Shown one piece after another: positions 1 to 11,282 of a DNA stretch of 64,000 nucleotides. Made by a program: the position numbers and the translations under genes. A model generated the notes under the pieces. The model was not told the DNA's origin. It made no database searches and saw nothing but the letters and a program-made list of their open reading frames with translations. The DNA is from Dipteris shenzhenensis. Its lineage: Eukaryota; Polypodiophyta; Polypodiopsida; Gleicheniales. The stretch lies in assembly GCA_047967505.1 (NCBI GenBank), contig CM106538.1; one strand, 5' to 3'. Positions within the stretch are counted from its first letter, which is position 1; every line of letters begins with the position of its first letter.

Positions 1-394
1 TAGAGTTGGAAAAAATTTTACTCTCCTTGCCCTTGAGTGGTATGTACATGAAAATTCGTAGTAGTTTTTCTTTTACACATACCTACGTATGTTTACTCAT
101 TTCTTGAGGCACTAGTCTCCCCGATAGTGGCACCAAATGTTGGCTCTTTCCCATAGCTTCTACAAGAAGAGTAGGGTATTCTCAGTATGCAGGGTTCCAA
201 GGCTTTTTGTCACCTACAGATATATCATGGTTGTTGTTTGTAGTATACGTGTATCTTAGGACCTTGAGTCCTATTTCGGTGAAAGACATAGGCTTAAGTG
301 TGGTAAGCAAACATAGTGCATGCATGTGTAAAAGGAATGTGTATCATCATGGTTGAGGTAATGAAGGCTTTTGCCTTCATTGGGGGTTGTAGGG
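1..394. other. Unassigned sequence, no gene recognised
   Basis: I see no convincing coding region here. The only structured item is at about 110-140: read on the minus strand, a stretch ending CCAACA is followed directly by TTTGGTGCCACTATCGGGG, which resembles the end of an LTR followed by a TGG-starting primer-binding site of a Ty3-type element. No matching second LTR was found in the window, so this is only a hint of an LTR retrotransposon edge. Confidence 0.35.
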
Positions 395-570
395 TTTAGG
401 AGGAGTTTAAGGGTTAGAAGGGGGTTCCAAGGTTCAGAAGGAGGTTCCAAGGTTTAAAAGGAGGTTCAAGGCTTAGAAGGAGGCTCAAGGCTTAGAGAGA
501 TATTCCAAGGTTTAGAGAGGGGTTCCAGAGTTTAGAAGAGGTTCCAGGGCTAGAAGGAGGATCCAAGGTT
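395..570. repeat. Degenerate ~20-bp tandem repeat
   Basis: About eight imperfect copies of a unit like GGTTCCAAGGTTTAGAAGGA follow each other. The unit drifts (GGTTCAAGGCTTAGAAGG, GGTTCCAGAGTTTAGAAG). No coding sense is evident. Confidence 0.8.
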
Positions 571-660
571 CAGGGTAGAGGACATGGTGGAGAACTCGTC
601 TCCCTTATAGATCATGGAGATTAAGGGTTGAGGAACTAAGGGTTTGGGGGGAGCATAGGA

Positions 661-845
661 GTGGGAGAGGAAGAAGGTGTAAGAGCAGGGGGAAAGAAGA
701 GGGAGGAGGAGGAGGAGGAGGGAGGAGGAGAAGGTAGGAGGAGGGAGGAGGAGGAGGAGGAGGAGGAGGAGGAGGAGGGAGGAGGAGAAGGGAGGAGGAG
801 AGGGAGAGGATGGTTTGCAAGGTTGAGGAGAGGGGAGGAGGAGCT
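661..845. repeat. Purine-rich GGAGGA microsatellite
   Basis: Nearly uninterrupted GGA/GGAGAA trinucleotide repeats on the plus strand. Open frames of both strands through it encode only runs of Glu/Gly or Pro/Ser/Leu and are treated as spurious. Confidence 0.9.
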
Positions 846-1004
846 ATAAGGTTAGGACATGCTTTTGGATGTGGAGTGCAAGGAAGCATGGACACTTGAG
901 ACAATTGCTTGGAATACCAAAGTAGAACTCAAGACAATGCCCCAAAGAGTGTGGGCTTCATTCCATTATGGGGTATTTATACAAGTTGGAGAGCTTCTCT
1001 CTCT

Positions 1005-1385
1005 GCATGTAGGAATTGTAAGAAGTTCTCTCTCTACATGTAGAACTTGCATATAGAAGTTGCATGTAGAAGTTGCAAGCTGCATGTAGGAGTTGCATGT
1101 AGAACATGCATGTAGAACTCACATGTAGGAGTTGCATGTAGAACATGCATTTAGGAGTTGAATGTAGAACATGCATCTAGGAGTTGCATGTAGAACATGC
1201 ATGTAGAACTCACATATAGGAGTTGCATGTAGGAGTTGCATGTAGAACATGCATGGAGAACTTTCATGTAGAACTCACATGTAGAAGTTGCATGTAGAAC
1301 TCACATGTAGGAGTTGCATGTAGAACTCGCATGTAGGAGTTGCATGTAGGAATCATATGTAGAACTTGCATGTAGAACATGCAAG
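1005..1385. repeat. Short tandem repeat of GCATGTAGRA-type units
   Basis: Around 20 imperfect copies of a roughly 14-17 bp unit (GCATGTAGGAGTT, GCATGTAGAACAT, CATGTAGAACTCA) make a compact array. The unit contains CATG and ATGCAT palindromes. Both strands stay open for 60-70 codons only because of the repeat. Confidence 0.85.
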
Positions 1386-2342
1386 TTGGATTTCTAAGAG
1401 GGATTATTTCTAGCCTTATGCAAGTACAAGCGGAGCTGGCTACTCTACACACACATTCTGTACTACCTAAGTCCATGTTGGCACAGAGACAATAGTTGGT
1501 GTATGGTAAAGAGCACCAAGGAGATCACAAAGTGGTAGTGTGCACATGCACTAGCTAAATTGATGGACCCACACACTTCTCCTAAATAAGGCACAACATT
1601 GATGAGGAACAAGATGTTGATACTATTATTGTGCTATTGTTGCCAATGCTAAAACAATGTACTTTAACTAATGTTGTGGGACTAGAGCCAAGGTGAGAGT
1701 GAGAGTTAGTGAGCACTTTTACCACTTGTATACACAAAGCACTATTGTACACATACATAGATAAAAATTGTTGTAATGGGCTACAACAACCCTCTTGGAT
1801 AATACAAGTTTGTGTTTCCACCTACTCTCCCTCCCTCTGGATTTTGTCACATGGTCATTTTACCCATCTCCATCTGGCTATATCCACATTACAGCAACCC
1901 GGGTTTTAGTAGATGCTCATTTCCCCCGCAACTAAGCACTACATTGGGACAACAAAGGAGTTCAAGAGAGGGCATCTTGATGAGAGCATGCACAATCTAA
2001 GCATCTAGATTCTAGTCAATCAAGGAGGAAAAAAAGACCACCAATATTTTTGGCAATTCTACTAGCCTAGAATGGTCTATGCTAGCTATGTCAATGAAGC
2101 GAAATGGGAGCAAGTAGTGCAAATTGAGCAAATTTTGGCATGAAGGTTGAAGATAATAACCAAGCTCAAAAGGGCAAGAGAAATATAAGTTCAGCAAATC
2201 AAATTACAAAGATACAAGGGATGAGAGGGTGAGAATAATCCTTATTCTAGCTTGAAATTTTTTATGCAAATAGTACTGTTCTGTAATAATGAAATATGGA
2301 GGAAGAGTACTTGATGTAGTTGTGTACCACATTCAAAAGATA
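1386..2342. other. Unassigned AT-rich sequence
   Basis: No recognisable gene. Short open frames do not resemble known proteins. The downstream end merges into a decayed gag, so this stretch may be the 5' part or LTR of the same old retroelement; I could not define borders. Confidence 0.4.
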
Positions 2343-2522
2343 AAGTGGTTTGACAAGTATCAAGATGGTCATTTCACAATATAAGTCTTCCTGAAAAGGT
2401 TTCAACATGAGTTCAAAGAGGCAAACATGATGCTAAAGCTCAACTAGATCAAGCCAAAATCTAGGGAATTGGTGTACAACTTTACATCTAGAATGAGGGT
2501 GCTGCTATCCAATAATTAACCA
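2343..2522 (+). pseudogene. Decayed Ty3/Gypsy-type gag fragment
   Basis: One frame from 2343 reads KWFDKYQDGHFTI, stop, then FLKRFQHEFKEANMM, a second stop after LKLN, then SRELVYNFTSRMRVLLSNN. The spacing of W-F...F...F...F and the late Y-x3-F match the retrotransposon gag core (Retrotrans_gag, PF03732). In-frame stops after FTI and after LKLN show that it is dead. It ends 25 bases before the left terminus of the first CACTA element, so that element probably landed in or beside an old retrotransposon. Confidence 0.5.
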
Positions 2523-2546
2523 ACAATCAAGAAAAAAAGGCATTGC

Positions 2547-2599
2547 CACTACAAGGCATAGGCCCTTTTTCGACGAAAATACCGACGCTTTATACATTA
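2547..2599 (+). repeat. Left terminal inverted repeat, CACTA family 1
   Basis: Begins CACTACAAGGCATAGGCC and ends TACATTA. It pairs with 15589-15641 on the other strand over 53 bases with four mismatches. CACTA at the tip is the transposase recognition end of this superfamily. Confidence 0.85.
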
Positions 2600-2662
2600 A
2601 TTTTTTTTTTTCACGGGTGCAAACATCGTTATAAAAGTCACTAAAAGTGTCGGAAAAGAACT

Positions 2663-2756
2663 GTCGCTATATAGCGACACTGTTAAATGTCACTATATAG
2701 CGACACTGATAATCGTCGCTATATAGTGACATTGGTAAACGTCGCTATATAGCAAC
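2663..2756. repeat. Subterminal palindrome cluster (4 copies)
   Basis: Four copies of GTCGCTATATAGCGAC or one/two-base variants at about 2663, 2689, 2715 and 2741, spaced 26 bases apart. Clusters of short motifs inside CACTA ends are the binding sites of TNPA-type proteins in En/Spm; that role is inferred here. Variants change symmetric CG pairs (CGCTA to CACTA), as expected for C-to-T decay. Confidence 0.8.
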
Positions 2757-3063
2757 GATTAACAGAAGTTAAAAAAAGCATTAGTGGGGCTAAACAGGGC
2801 CATAGCAAGCCCTATTTTGCCCCACTAATGCTTTTTTTTTTTAAATTACAAAAAAAGTTTTTTATTACAAAATTTCCCTTGTGAAAAGGGTGATATAAAA
2901 TCGCTCAAATGAAATGATCAAGCAACAAAAGGATATACATGTCGAACATATACAACATTGTTTGTTACAAAATTACCCTTTTGAAAAGGCTGATACAAAA
3001 TTGCTCAAACGAGCGACGAGTGGATATACAAAATGACATACATGGCGAAGTATATGCAAACTG

Positions 3064-3098
<35 letters not shown>

Positions 3099-3579
3099 TC
3101 GAATCTTCCTTGTCCTCCTCGTCATCTTGTTAGCCTGATCCTTGGTCCACTTGAGCTACACCTTCTCCCTGATCCTCGTCTTTTTGGCCTGATGATCCCT
3201 GGCCCTGCTGATTGCTCGCCTCTATTGATGGGACGCTGGAGCTTGCACCCTAAGAGTGAACCATATAAATTGAAAATTAGATTGGAACTTAAAGAATAAA
3301 ACAATTTAAAAAGTGAGATTACAAGTAGGAGTAGACTTATACCGTGCGAGCAGCCACCTCAACCCAATCGACCGTCGCTCCCATTGCCTCTTGCTAAATA
3401 AACCATGGTTTTGTTCCTATGCGAAATGCACATCACGTCTCTGCATCTGTAGGAGGACAACCCATTGTAGCTTTCTTTGGATCCAATTTATGAGAGTTAG
3501 AGTTAGATAAAGTGCATATAATATGTAGTAAAACAAATAGAACAATACATTAAATGAGAAGAAGTAGACTTACCATGGT

Positions 3580-4665
3580 TGCCTCGAACGCCAACTGTCT
3601 GCCTCCACCAAAGTGTGAAGTACCTATGATGTCCAACCATCTCTTCGCAGCCCTCCTTTGACCCTCGAACATTTTGGGATGGTTCCTATTCTGCTTCTTG
3701 AAGAACTTCAAATCAGCTTTGTCTACCCAGCTGGGTTTATCAAACCCCTTTGTGATGGAAGTATGCAAGGTTGATCTACGATGCTTCAAGACCAAACCCC
3801 TTGCACTCTCGCATATAATCCTCATTAAACTCCCAATTTGGTGGGTTATGGTATTTTTGTTTTCATTCATCGATGACCGCCTGCTTCTTTTGGTCATCTT
3901 GATACAACCAATCGGTAGCAATGCCGCTCTGGAAGTGATGGCTCATCAACCTCCTCATGGTGGCCATCACTGCTTTGCCCTTTCTTCTATTATCTCTTTG
4001 GCATCTGTGATTTGATAGGAGAGGTCCTCCTCTAGGTAAGGAGGACTAATGGTAGCGGCAGAGTCAGAGTGAGTGGAAGCTATGCAAGTGCTTCCGGAGT
4101 GAGGAGTGGTAGTGGGAGTAGGAGAGGGCAAGGGACCTGATTGATACTATGTCTCCGGACCAAGTGGAGACCTGTAGGGATGTGAGTGTGCTAACTCGTC
4201 TACATCTCTTGAGTCAGCACAACATAAGCGGTCCCTCCTACTCTTCCTTCCCTTATAAGAGGCACGCGCAAGTGATGACCCCTCGGTCGAAGGGGCATGA
4301 GGGGACGAATGGGTAGTAGGTCCTCCCATCGATGTAGGGGAGGGAATTGCTGAGGTCCTCTGAGATAGCAGAAAGAAGAATCTCGCTGCCTCCTCATCGG
4401 TCATCTGTGCTACAAACTCATCATCGGGACTCCTAACAAAGCCATGCATGGCTAGCAAAGGAGTTCCCCGAGAGGTTGTCGTAGTGCTACATCCGAGAGG
4501 AGTCGGACCAGTGGTAGTCGCAGTGCTAGGTCCGAGAGGAGTCGGACCAGGGGTAGTCCCCACAGGTGTTGCCTGAGAGGAATCAAAGTTCTCTGGAGCA
4601 TATAGATCATGATGTCTCCTCCTGCGATGCTTTCCATACTCGTCAGACATGCGACGTGATCCCAT
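3580..4665 (-). pseudogene. TNPA-like CACTA gene, copy a, decayed
   Basis: The 5' part (ATG at 4665, protein start MGSRRMSDEYGKHRRRR) is rich in Pro/Ser/Thr with repeated GPTPLG and TTTT blocks. The 3' part at 3580-3921 contains W-V-D-K-x2-L-K-F-F-K-K-Q-x-R-N, typical of the plant Ptta/En/Spm family (Transposase_24, PF03004). Polypyrimidine plus TTAG lies just before the ATG, so a 5'-UTR intron probably joins it to a donor near 7140, with the ~300-bp minisatellite inside that intron. The two parts are in different frames and the middle (4016-4146) has no clear reading. Copy b at 12622-13427 is closely similar. TNPA-type proteins bind element ends and control the promoter. Confidence 0.6.
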
Positions 4666-4734
4666 GTCTAACATAGACACAAATATGAAAACAAAAACCA
4701 AAAAACAAACATAAGCATAGGAAAAGAGGAAGAA

Positions 4735-6960
4735 GAGGGAAAGGAAAAGAGATTGGAAGAGCATGAGCATGAAAGAGGGAAAAGAGGAGGGGAAAGAGGA
4801 GAAGAGAGAAGAAGAGGGAAAGGAAAGAGAGATTGGAAAAGGGGAAAGAGAGAAAGAAAGAGAGAAGAAGAGGAAAAGGAAAGAGGGAAAAAGAGACATA
4901 TGCTCATGCTTATGCATGAGCATATGTCTCCTTCTTTTATGCACATGCTTATGCTTATGCTAATGCATGAGCATAAGAGCATGAGCATGAAAGAGGGAAA
5001 AGAGGGGGGGAAAGAGGAGAAGAGAAAAGAAGAGGGAAAGGAAAGAGAGATTGGAAAAGGGAAAAGAGGGAAAGAAAGAGAGAAGAAGAGGAAAGAGAAA
5101 GAGGGAAAAAGAGACATATGCTCATGCTTGTGCATGAGCATATGTCTCCTTCTCTTATGCTCATGCATAAGCATAAGCATGAGCTTATGTCTCCTTCTCT
5201 TATGCTTATGCTTATGCTTATACATAAGAGGAGTCTTATGCATAAGCATAAGCATATGCTCACGCTTATGCATGAGCATAAGAGCATGAGCATGAAAGAG
5301 GAAAAAGAGGAGGGGAAAGAGGAGAAGAGAGAAGAAGAGGGAAAGGAAAGAGAGATTGGAAAAGGGGAAAGAGGGAAAGAAAGAGAGAAGAAGAGGAAAA
5401 GGAAAGAGGGAAAAAGAGACATATGCTCATGCTTGTGCATGAGCATATGTCTCCTTTTCTTATGCTCATGCATAAGCATAAGCATGAGCATATGTCTCCT
5501 TCTCTTATGCTTATGCTTATGCTTATGCCTATGCATAAGAGTAGTCTTATGCATAAGCATAAGCATATGCTCATGCTTATGCATGAGCATAAGAGCATGA
5601 GCATGAAAGAGGGAAAAGTGGAGGGGAAAGAGGAGAAGAGAGAAGAAGAGGGAAAGGAAAGAGAGATTGGAAAAGGGGAAAGAGGGAAAGAAAGAGAGAA
5701 GAAGAGGAAAAGGAAAGAGGGAAAAGGAGACATATGCTCATGCTTATGCATGAGCATATGTCTCCTTCTTTTATGATCATGCTTATGCTTATGCTTATGC
5801 ATGAGCATAAGAGCATGAGCATGAAAGAGGGAAAAGAGGGGGGGAAAGAGGAGAAGAGAGAAAAAGAGGGAAAAGAAAGAGAGATTGGAAAAAGGGAAAG
5901 AGGGAAAGAAAGAGAGAAGAAGAGGGAAAGGAAAGAGGAAAAAAGAGACATATGCTCATGCTTGTGCATGAGTATATGTCTCCTTCTCTTCTGCTCATGC
6001 AGAAGCATAAGCATGAGCATATGTCTCCTTCTCTTATGCTTATGCTTATGCTTATGCATGAGCATAAGAGCATGAGCATGAAAGAGGGAAAAGAGGAGGG
6101 GAAAGAGTAGAAGAGAGAAGAAGAGGGAAAGGAAAGAGAGATTGGAAAAGGGGAAAGAGGGAAAAAAAGAGAGAAGAGGAAAATGAAAGAGGGAAAAATA
6201 CATATGCTCATGCTTGTCTCCTTCTCTTATGCTCATGCATATGTCTCCTTCTCTTATGCTCATGCATAAGCATAAGCATGAGAATATCTCTCCTTCTCTT
6301 ATGCTTATGCATAAGAGGAGTCTTATGCATAAGCATAAGCATATGCTCATGCCTATGCATGAGCATAAGAGCATGAGCATGAAAGAGGGAAAAGAGGAGG
6401 GGAAAGAGGAGAAGAGAGAAGAAGAGGGAAAGGAAAGAGAGATTGGAAAAGGGGAAAGAGGGAAAGAAAGAGAGAAGAAGAGGAAAATGAAAGAGAGAAA
6501 AAGAGGCATATGCTCATGCTTGTGCATGAGCATATGTCTCCTTCTCTTATGCTCATGCATAAGCATAAGCATGAGCATATGTCTCCTTATCTTATCCTTA
6601 TGCTTATGCATAAGAGGAGTCTTATGCATAAGCATAAGCATATGCTCATGCTTATGCATGAGCATAAGAGCATGAGCATGAAAGAGGAAAAAGAGGAGGG
6701 GAAAGAGGAGAAGAGAGAAGAAGAGGGAAAGGAAAGAGAGATTGGAAAAGGGGAAAGAGGGAAAGAAAGAGAGAAGAAGAGAAAAAGGAAAGAGGGAAAA
6801 AGAGACATATGCTCATGCTTATGCATGAGCATATGTCTCCTTCTTTTATGCTCATGCTTATGCTTATGCTTATGCATGAGCATAAGAGCATGAGCATGAA
6901 AGAGGGAAAAGAGGGGGGGAAAGAGGAGAAGAAGAGGGAAATGAAAGAGGAAAAAAGAGG
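4735..6960. repeat. ~220-310 bp purine-rich minisatellite array
   Basis: A unit with anchor GCATGAGCATGAAAGAGG begins near 4760, 4979, 5288, 5597, 5815, 6074, 6377, 6675 and 6893, giving spacings of about 217, 309, 309, 218, 259, 303, 298 and 218 bases. Each unit has a ~150-base purine tract followed by inverted ATGCTCATGC/GCATGAGCAT and ATGTCTCCTTCTCTTATGC steps. Long units have an extra block that short ones lack. Overlapping open frames on both strands are repeat artefacts. It lies where the TNPA-like gene would have its first intron. Confidence 0.9.
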
Positions 6961-7039
6961 AGGAAAGAGATTGAAAGATTTAAGGAGAAGGAGAAGGAGA
7001 GGAGGGAAAGAAGAGGAGAGAAGAGGAAAGAAGAGGGAA

Positions 7040-7560
7040 GAGAGGGGAAGAGAGGGTTCCTACACCCATCACTGCAGCTAGCGCTTAAGGCCAATGCAAA
7101 TAAAAAAAATAACAAATGGAAAAAAGAGGAAGCACTTACCTGGAATAGTAGGTCCCACTCAGTGTTTTGTAGACTAGCCCTACAAAAGGGAGGAGTCTTC
7201 TTTCTTTCTTGAAATCTCGTTTTTTGTTTCAATCCTTTGAAATCAAGCATGAAAACTCGTAATCAAGCATCAAAACTAGTAAGCAGCTTTAGCAATAGAA
7301 GGAGAAGCACTCACAAAACGAAATCTCACAAAAAACCTACCTACATTGTTCAAAGAGACTCACCTCTTCAAAAACTTCCTTTCAAGAAACCAAAGAGGGA
7401 GAAGGGTGGAAGGGGAGCACAAGAGCTAGGAGAGGGGTGAGGAGTGGAGAATAGAGTGGGAGGTCATCGGAAATAGGTGGGAGGAGAGTTGCTTTGCTTA
7501 CAATAGAGATTAGAGAGTGCTAAAGAAAGCGCTGCGCATCGCGATGGGTTTCAATTTTAA
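7040..7560 (-). promoter_or_regulatory. Conserved 5' block of the TNPA-like gene, copy A
   Basis: This block, with the marker CCTACACCCATCACTGCAGC and an AGGTAAGT splice donor on the minus strand near 7140, recurs inverted at 11362-12020 and direct at 17411-18090. In each case a TNP2-like gene lies across the palindrome cluster. I read it as the promoter and non-coding first exon of the TNPA-like gene. No protein is evident. Confidence 0.5.
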
Positions 7561-7568
7561 CCCGCAGC

Positions 7569-7768
7569 GTCGCTATATAGCGACGCTTTTTCATCGCTAT
7601 ATAGTGACACTAAAGAGTCGCTATATAGCGACCTTTAACACTAAACCCTAAACCCTAAAAGTTGCTATATAGCGACCTTTAACCCTAAAAGTCGCTATAT
7701 AGCGACCCTTAACCCTAAAAGTTGCTATATAGCGACTTTTAACCCTAACTATCACTATATAGTGACAC
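7569..7768. repeat. Central palindrome cluster with telomere-like spacers
   Basis: Seven copies or variants of GTCGCTATATAGCGAC. Spacers include ACCCTAAACCCTAAAA and repeated TTAACCCTAAAAG, so palindromes alternate with telomere-like motifs. The cluster sits between a minus-strand TNPA 5' block and a plus-strand TNP2 start, i.e. in a divergent promoter. Confidence 0.8.
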
Positions 7769-7895
7769 TTATATCTTACAAGTGTCAGTTCAAGGCACTT
7801 GATCTAAGAAGAGAGGGAAGGAGGTCATGGGTGGCTATTTTCTGGATCTTAATGGATTTCCTTGCATTTTGTGTTGTGACTTTAGAGGTGTGCAG

Positions 7896-8540
7896 ATGGA
7901 AGGGACGAGTGAAAGCTTGTCAGATGATGCGCCAATGCTCAGGAGTGTAGAGTGGCTTACGGAGAGGTTGTATTCTCATTGCACTCATTGCAAGTGAGAA
8001 ATATGACATCAACACTGTATTGTCATGTGTCACTTGAGGATGTATGTGGAGGAGCCCAAACCAATACCCACCGTTGGTGGTGCACATGGTGATGGATCAT
8101 CGAAAAGTCATTGCTATTTGAGTTCGTGATTAATATTGCATGCGTACACGACATGAAATCTTGAGACATGATGAGGAGGGTGGTGTGCGTATACCTTCAC
8201 ACTACCAATGTGGATATGAAGATAGAGATCATGTGGATATATATGGAGATGCCACTACCAGTGCCGGATTGATCCAGATGGATTTAGAGAAGAAGATGAA
8301 GATCACAATATGAGCCAAGAGGAAGATGTGCATAATGACATCATATGGGAGGAAGATGGAGATCACGATATTGAGGAAGAAGATGATGATCATCAAGAAT
8401 CACCCGACTTTATTGAAGAAGATGATCAAGTCTACGGTGAACGTACGATGATGATATAGGAGATCAACTCAGTATAGAGTTGGAGATAGACTTGTTTGGC
8501 ATACTAGACTTGGCTCAGGATGAAGCCAAGTCTCAAACGT
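7896..8540 (+). pseudogene. TNP2-like transposase, copy A, internal deletion
   Basis: The first exon starts with ATG at 7896 and matches the N-terminal zinc-finger-like segment of copies B and C (CHCTHCK...). It has TGA at 7995-7997 where copy B has CGA (Arg). From about 8240 the sequence jumps to the acidic C-terminal tail (runs of Glu/Asp/His, then IELEIDLFG) seen at 21926-22312. All of Transposase_21, DUF4218 and DUF4216 is therefore missing. It cannot code for a transposase but retains both gene ends, like a non-autonomous derivative. Confidence 0.7.
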
Positions 8541-8753
8541 AGACATGAATATATGAGCTTCGAACTTGATGTACATGCTATTGTACTTTTATTCTTTCAA
8601 AGAATCATGTACATGCTCTCATATTTTTATTCTCTATGAGATCAAACATGTATGAAAATTTAAAAAAATTTGTCATTGGAAAAAACTAACTTTTAAGGCC
8701 TATATGAGTAAAAAACATCTCTGGAAAACATCGCTATAAAATAGTATCCCAGT
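8541..8753. other. 3' flank of TNP2 copy A
   Basis: AT-rich sequence shared with 22318-22440 and, inverted, with 9060-9180. The inner edge GGAAAACATCGCTATAAAATAGTATCC is matched in inverse at 9040-9075. No gene. Confidence 0.6.
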
Positions 8754-9020
8754 GTTGCTATATAGCGACACTTAAAAGTCGCTATATAGTAACCTTTATA
8801 ATCATCGCTATATAGCGGCGTTAATCATGACATATGGGAGTTCAAAAACCCAATCACTACTACACACGGATCCTATTGTGATGTTTAAGTACCAACGTCT
8901 AGTGCGCACGGGGCACTAATCATCGGTATGGGAAGCACGTCCCGTAAAGCATCGCTATATAGCGACTTTAAGCAAAGGTCGCTATATAGTGATAATTTCT
9001 AAAGTCGCTATATAGCGACG
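8754..9020. repeat. Palindrome cluster at a tail-to-tail junction
   Basis: Six variants of GTCGCTATATAGCGAC, three on each side of a centre near 8900 that contains CACTACTACA. Outside it the two TNP2 copies face each other with their 3' ends. It looks like two subterminal regions brought together head-on. Confidence 0.7.
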
Positions 9021-9183
9021 TTTATCAAAAATGTCACTAGGATACTATTTTATAGCAACGTTTTCTAGAGAGCTTTTTTAAATTTCATACATGTTTGACC
9101 TTTTGAGGGAATAAAAGTATGAGAGCATGTACATCAAGTCTTTGAAGCTCATATATTCATGTCCAGGTTTGAGATGAAAAAAT

Positions 9184-11168
9184 TCAATGAAGAGCATTTA
9201 CATCAACTGTTTCATCTTGAGCCAAGTCTAGCACGCCAAACAAGTCTATCTCTAACTCTATACCGAGTTGATCTCCTATATCATCATCATACTCTAGCAT
9301 CGTACGTTCACCTAAAAGTGCTTGATCATCTTCTTCAATAAAGTGTGGTGATTCTTGATGATCATTGTCTTCTTCCTCAATATCGTGATCTCCATCTTCC
9401 TCCCGTGCGATGTCACTCCAAGCCTGAATCCAATCACTTGCCTTCAAATATGATGGTGGTGGATCAAACTGACCTCCACGTGTGAGATGGTTGAGCGGAA
9501 GGTATCGAGCATGACCTTCATAAACATTTTTCCTCATATGTTTGGAGTATCATGCAAGCGATTGCAAACCCAGTCCATAAAGAGGACAAGCATGGTACCC
9601 ACTTGTAACAAGTCCTACACGCGTGCATGAATGTGTTAGTATAAGACATGCGTGCGAAAGAGAGTCATAAAAGCATAATCCTATATTATACTTGTAGAGA
9701 TATAACACGTACCTACGCACTCTCCATATCCTGGGTAGTCATGCATGGTCCACATCAAGATACCCCTGACCAAAATATCATTGGTATGTCTAGGAGCTCT
9801 GGAAATATCAAAGACCTGCACTCCTCTCCATAATATCTGTAACTTCTCTATCAAAGGTGCCATGTACACGTCCATATTTTTTGCCTTGTACTTCCCTGGC
9901 ACAAGTAGTGCAAGCATGAGGTGTCCCTTTTTTATTGTTAGCCATGGTGGGATATTGTAATTCAGCATGACTATGGGCCATGTCGACCAAGATGTCGAGC
10001 GTAATCCGAAAGGATTCACACCGTCCATGGCGAGCCCAAGATGAAAGTTACATGGCTCCCTCGCAAAGTCCGGCCACTGATTGTCTATGTGCTTCCAAGC
10101 TGCACAATCTGCGGGAATCCTCAATGTGTCATTAGTGGACCGATGAGATGCATGCCATGTCATCAACTCCGCTATGGATTTGCATCGAAACATGTGATGT
10201 ATTCTTGCAATGATGGGAAAGTGTCTCAAGCTAGAAGACCTTTACCAGTATCTGCTCACCCTGCAAGTCATCTCTATATCAATGTTCCCCACACTTCGGA
10301 CAACTAGCCAAATCTCAATGGTCATGATGAAAGAGAATACAATCATTACGGCAAGCATGGATGGTATCATAATCCATACCCACCATTGTTAGCATCTTTT
10401 TCGCTTCATCTCTTGATGCGGGCATGGTATTTGGTGTAGGCAACATCTTTTGGAGCAACCTAACACAATTCAAACATACATAGGATTCGAATAATGATGA
10501 TTCGGTACACTAATCCATACATGATGATTCTCATAATAAACAATATCCAAATAATGAGTCAAATTAATGCAAGAGCTAACCTCATTAAGGTCGAGACACT
10601 TGTATCCAACCACCCATACTTTACTTGCAGATTCAAGATTGAGAGACAAGCACGTAGTTTAAACATCCTAGCACCCTTGTACAATTGTGTTGATTGCAAC
10701 TCTCGCATTTTGACCTCAGACTCTGACATCACGTGTACATGGGATGTAGTGCCCCTAAAAATAGAGTCCATCATGTCGACCATACCCTTGTCATCATCCG
10801 GGAGACTATAGTCTTACTCAAAGTGTGAAGGTATATGCGTACCCTCGTCAACCTCCTCATCCTGTTTTAATATTTCATGTAAATATAAGATCTTGTCTCA
10901 AGGTTTCGTACCATAATGGTATCCAATATTAACCATGAACTTAAATAGCTTTAACTTACCGATAATCCATCAACACGTGCAACACCAACGGTGGGTACTA
11001 GTTCGCAGGCTCCTCCCCATACATCCGTAAGTGGCGCATGATAATATGATGTTGATGTCGTACTTCTCGCTTGCAATGAGTGCAATGACAATATAACCTC
11101 TCCATAAGCCACTTTGTGCTCCCGGGCATTGGCGCATCATCGGACGAGCTTCCACTCATCCCTTCCAT
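9184..11168 (-). pseudogene. TNP2-like transposase, copy B, deletion derivative
   Basis: Reading leftwards: ATG at 11168, the Cys/His N-terminal segment (here with intact CGA at 11069-11067), an exon at about 10559-10850, then the Transposase_21 (PF02992) core at 9681-10430 with MDGVNPFGLRS, the PPW..IKKGH..L segment and PGYGEC. At about 9430 the frame passes from DWIQAW straight into the acidic tail, skipping the region equivalent to 19990-22080 of copy C; DUF4218, DUF4216 and the DPMHIFKN motif are lost. It retains sense codons at two positions where copy C has TGA (Arg at 11069 and at the HMFRCKS motif), so it is less decayed point by point though deleted. Confidence 0.75.
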
Positions 11169-11282
11169 CTACACTTATAAAATTTATAAAATCACAACAT
11201 AAGTTGCAAGGAAATATATTAACAGTTATAAAATATCATCTATGAGGTTCTTTTTTAACTTTAAACATAAAGTTCCTGAAGC

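Noticed and set aside
1709-2000. Short plus-strand frames of 60-66 codons
   Set aside because: Overlap in two frames, no domain, composition as for random AT-rich sequence.
3550-4015. A plus-strand 113-codon gene opposite TNPA copy a
   Set aside because: The minus strand matches the Transposase_24-type motif and copy b, so the plus-strand frame is a shadow.
4735-6960. Many overlapping 100-360 codon open frames on both strands
   Set aside because: They follow the minisatellite period, consist of MLMHKHEH, KEREIGKGE or FPSFLFLFFSLS repeats, and exist only because the repeats lack stops.
4735-6960. CRISPR-like array
   Set aside because: Units are 218-310 bases, mostly repeat with no unique spacers of constant size, in a plant-type genome.
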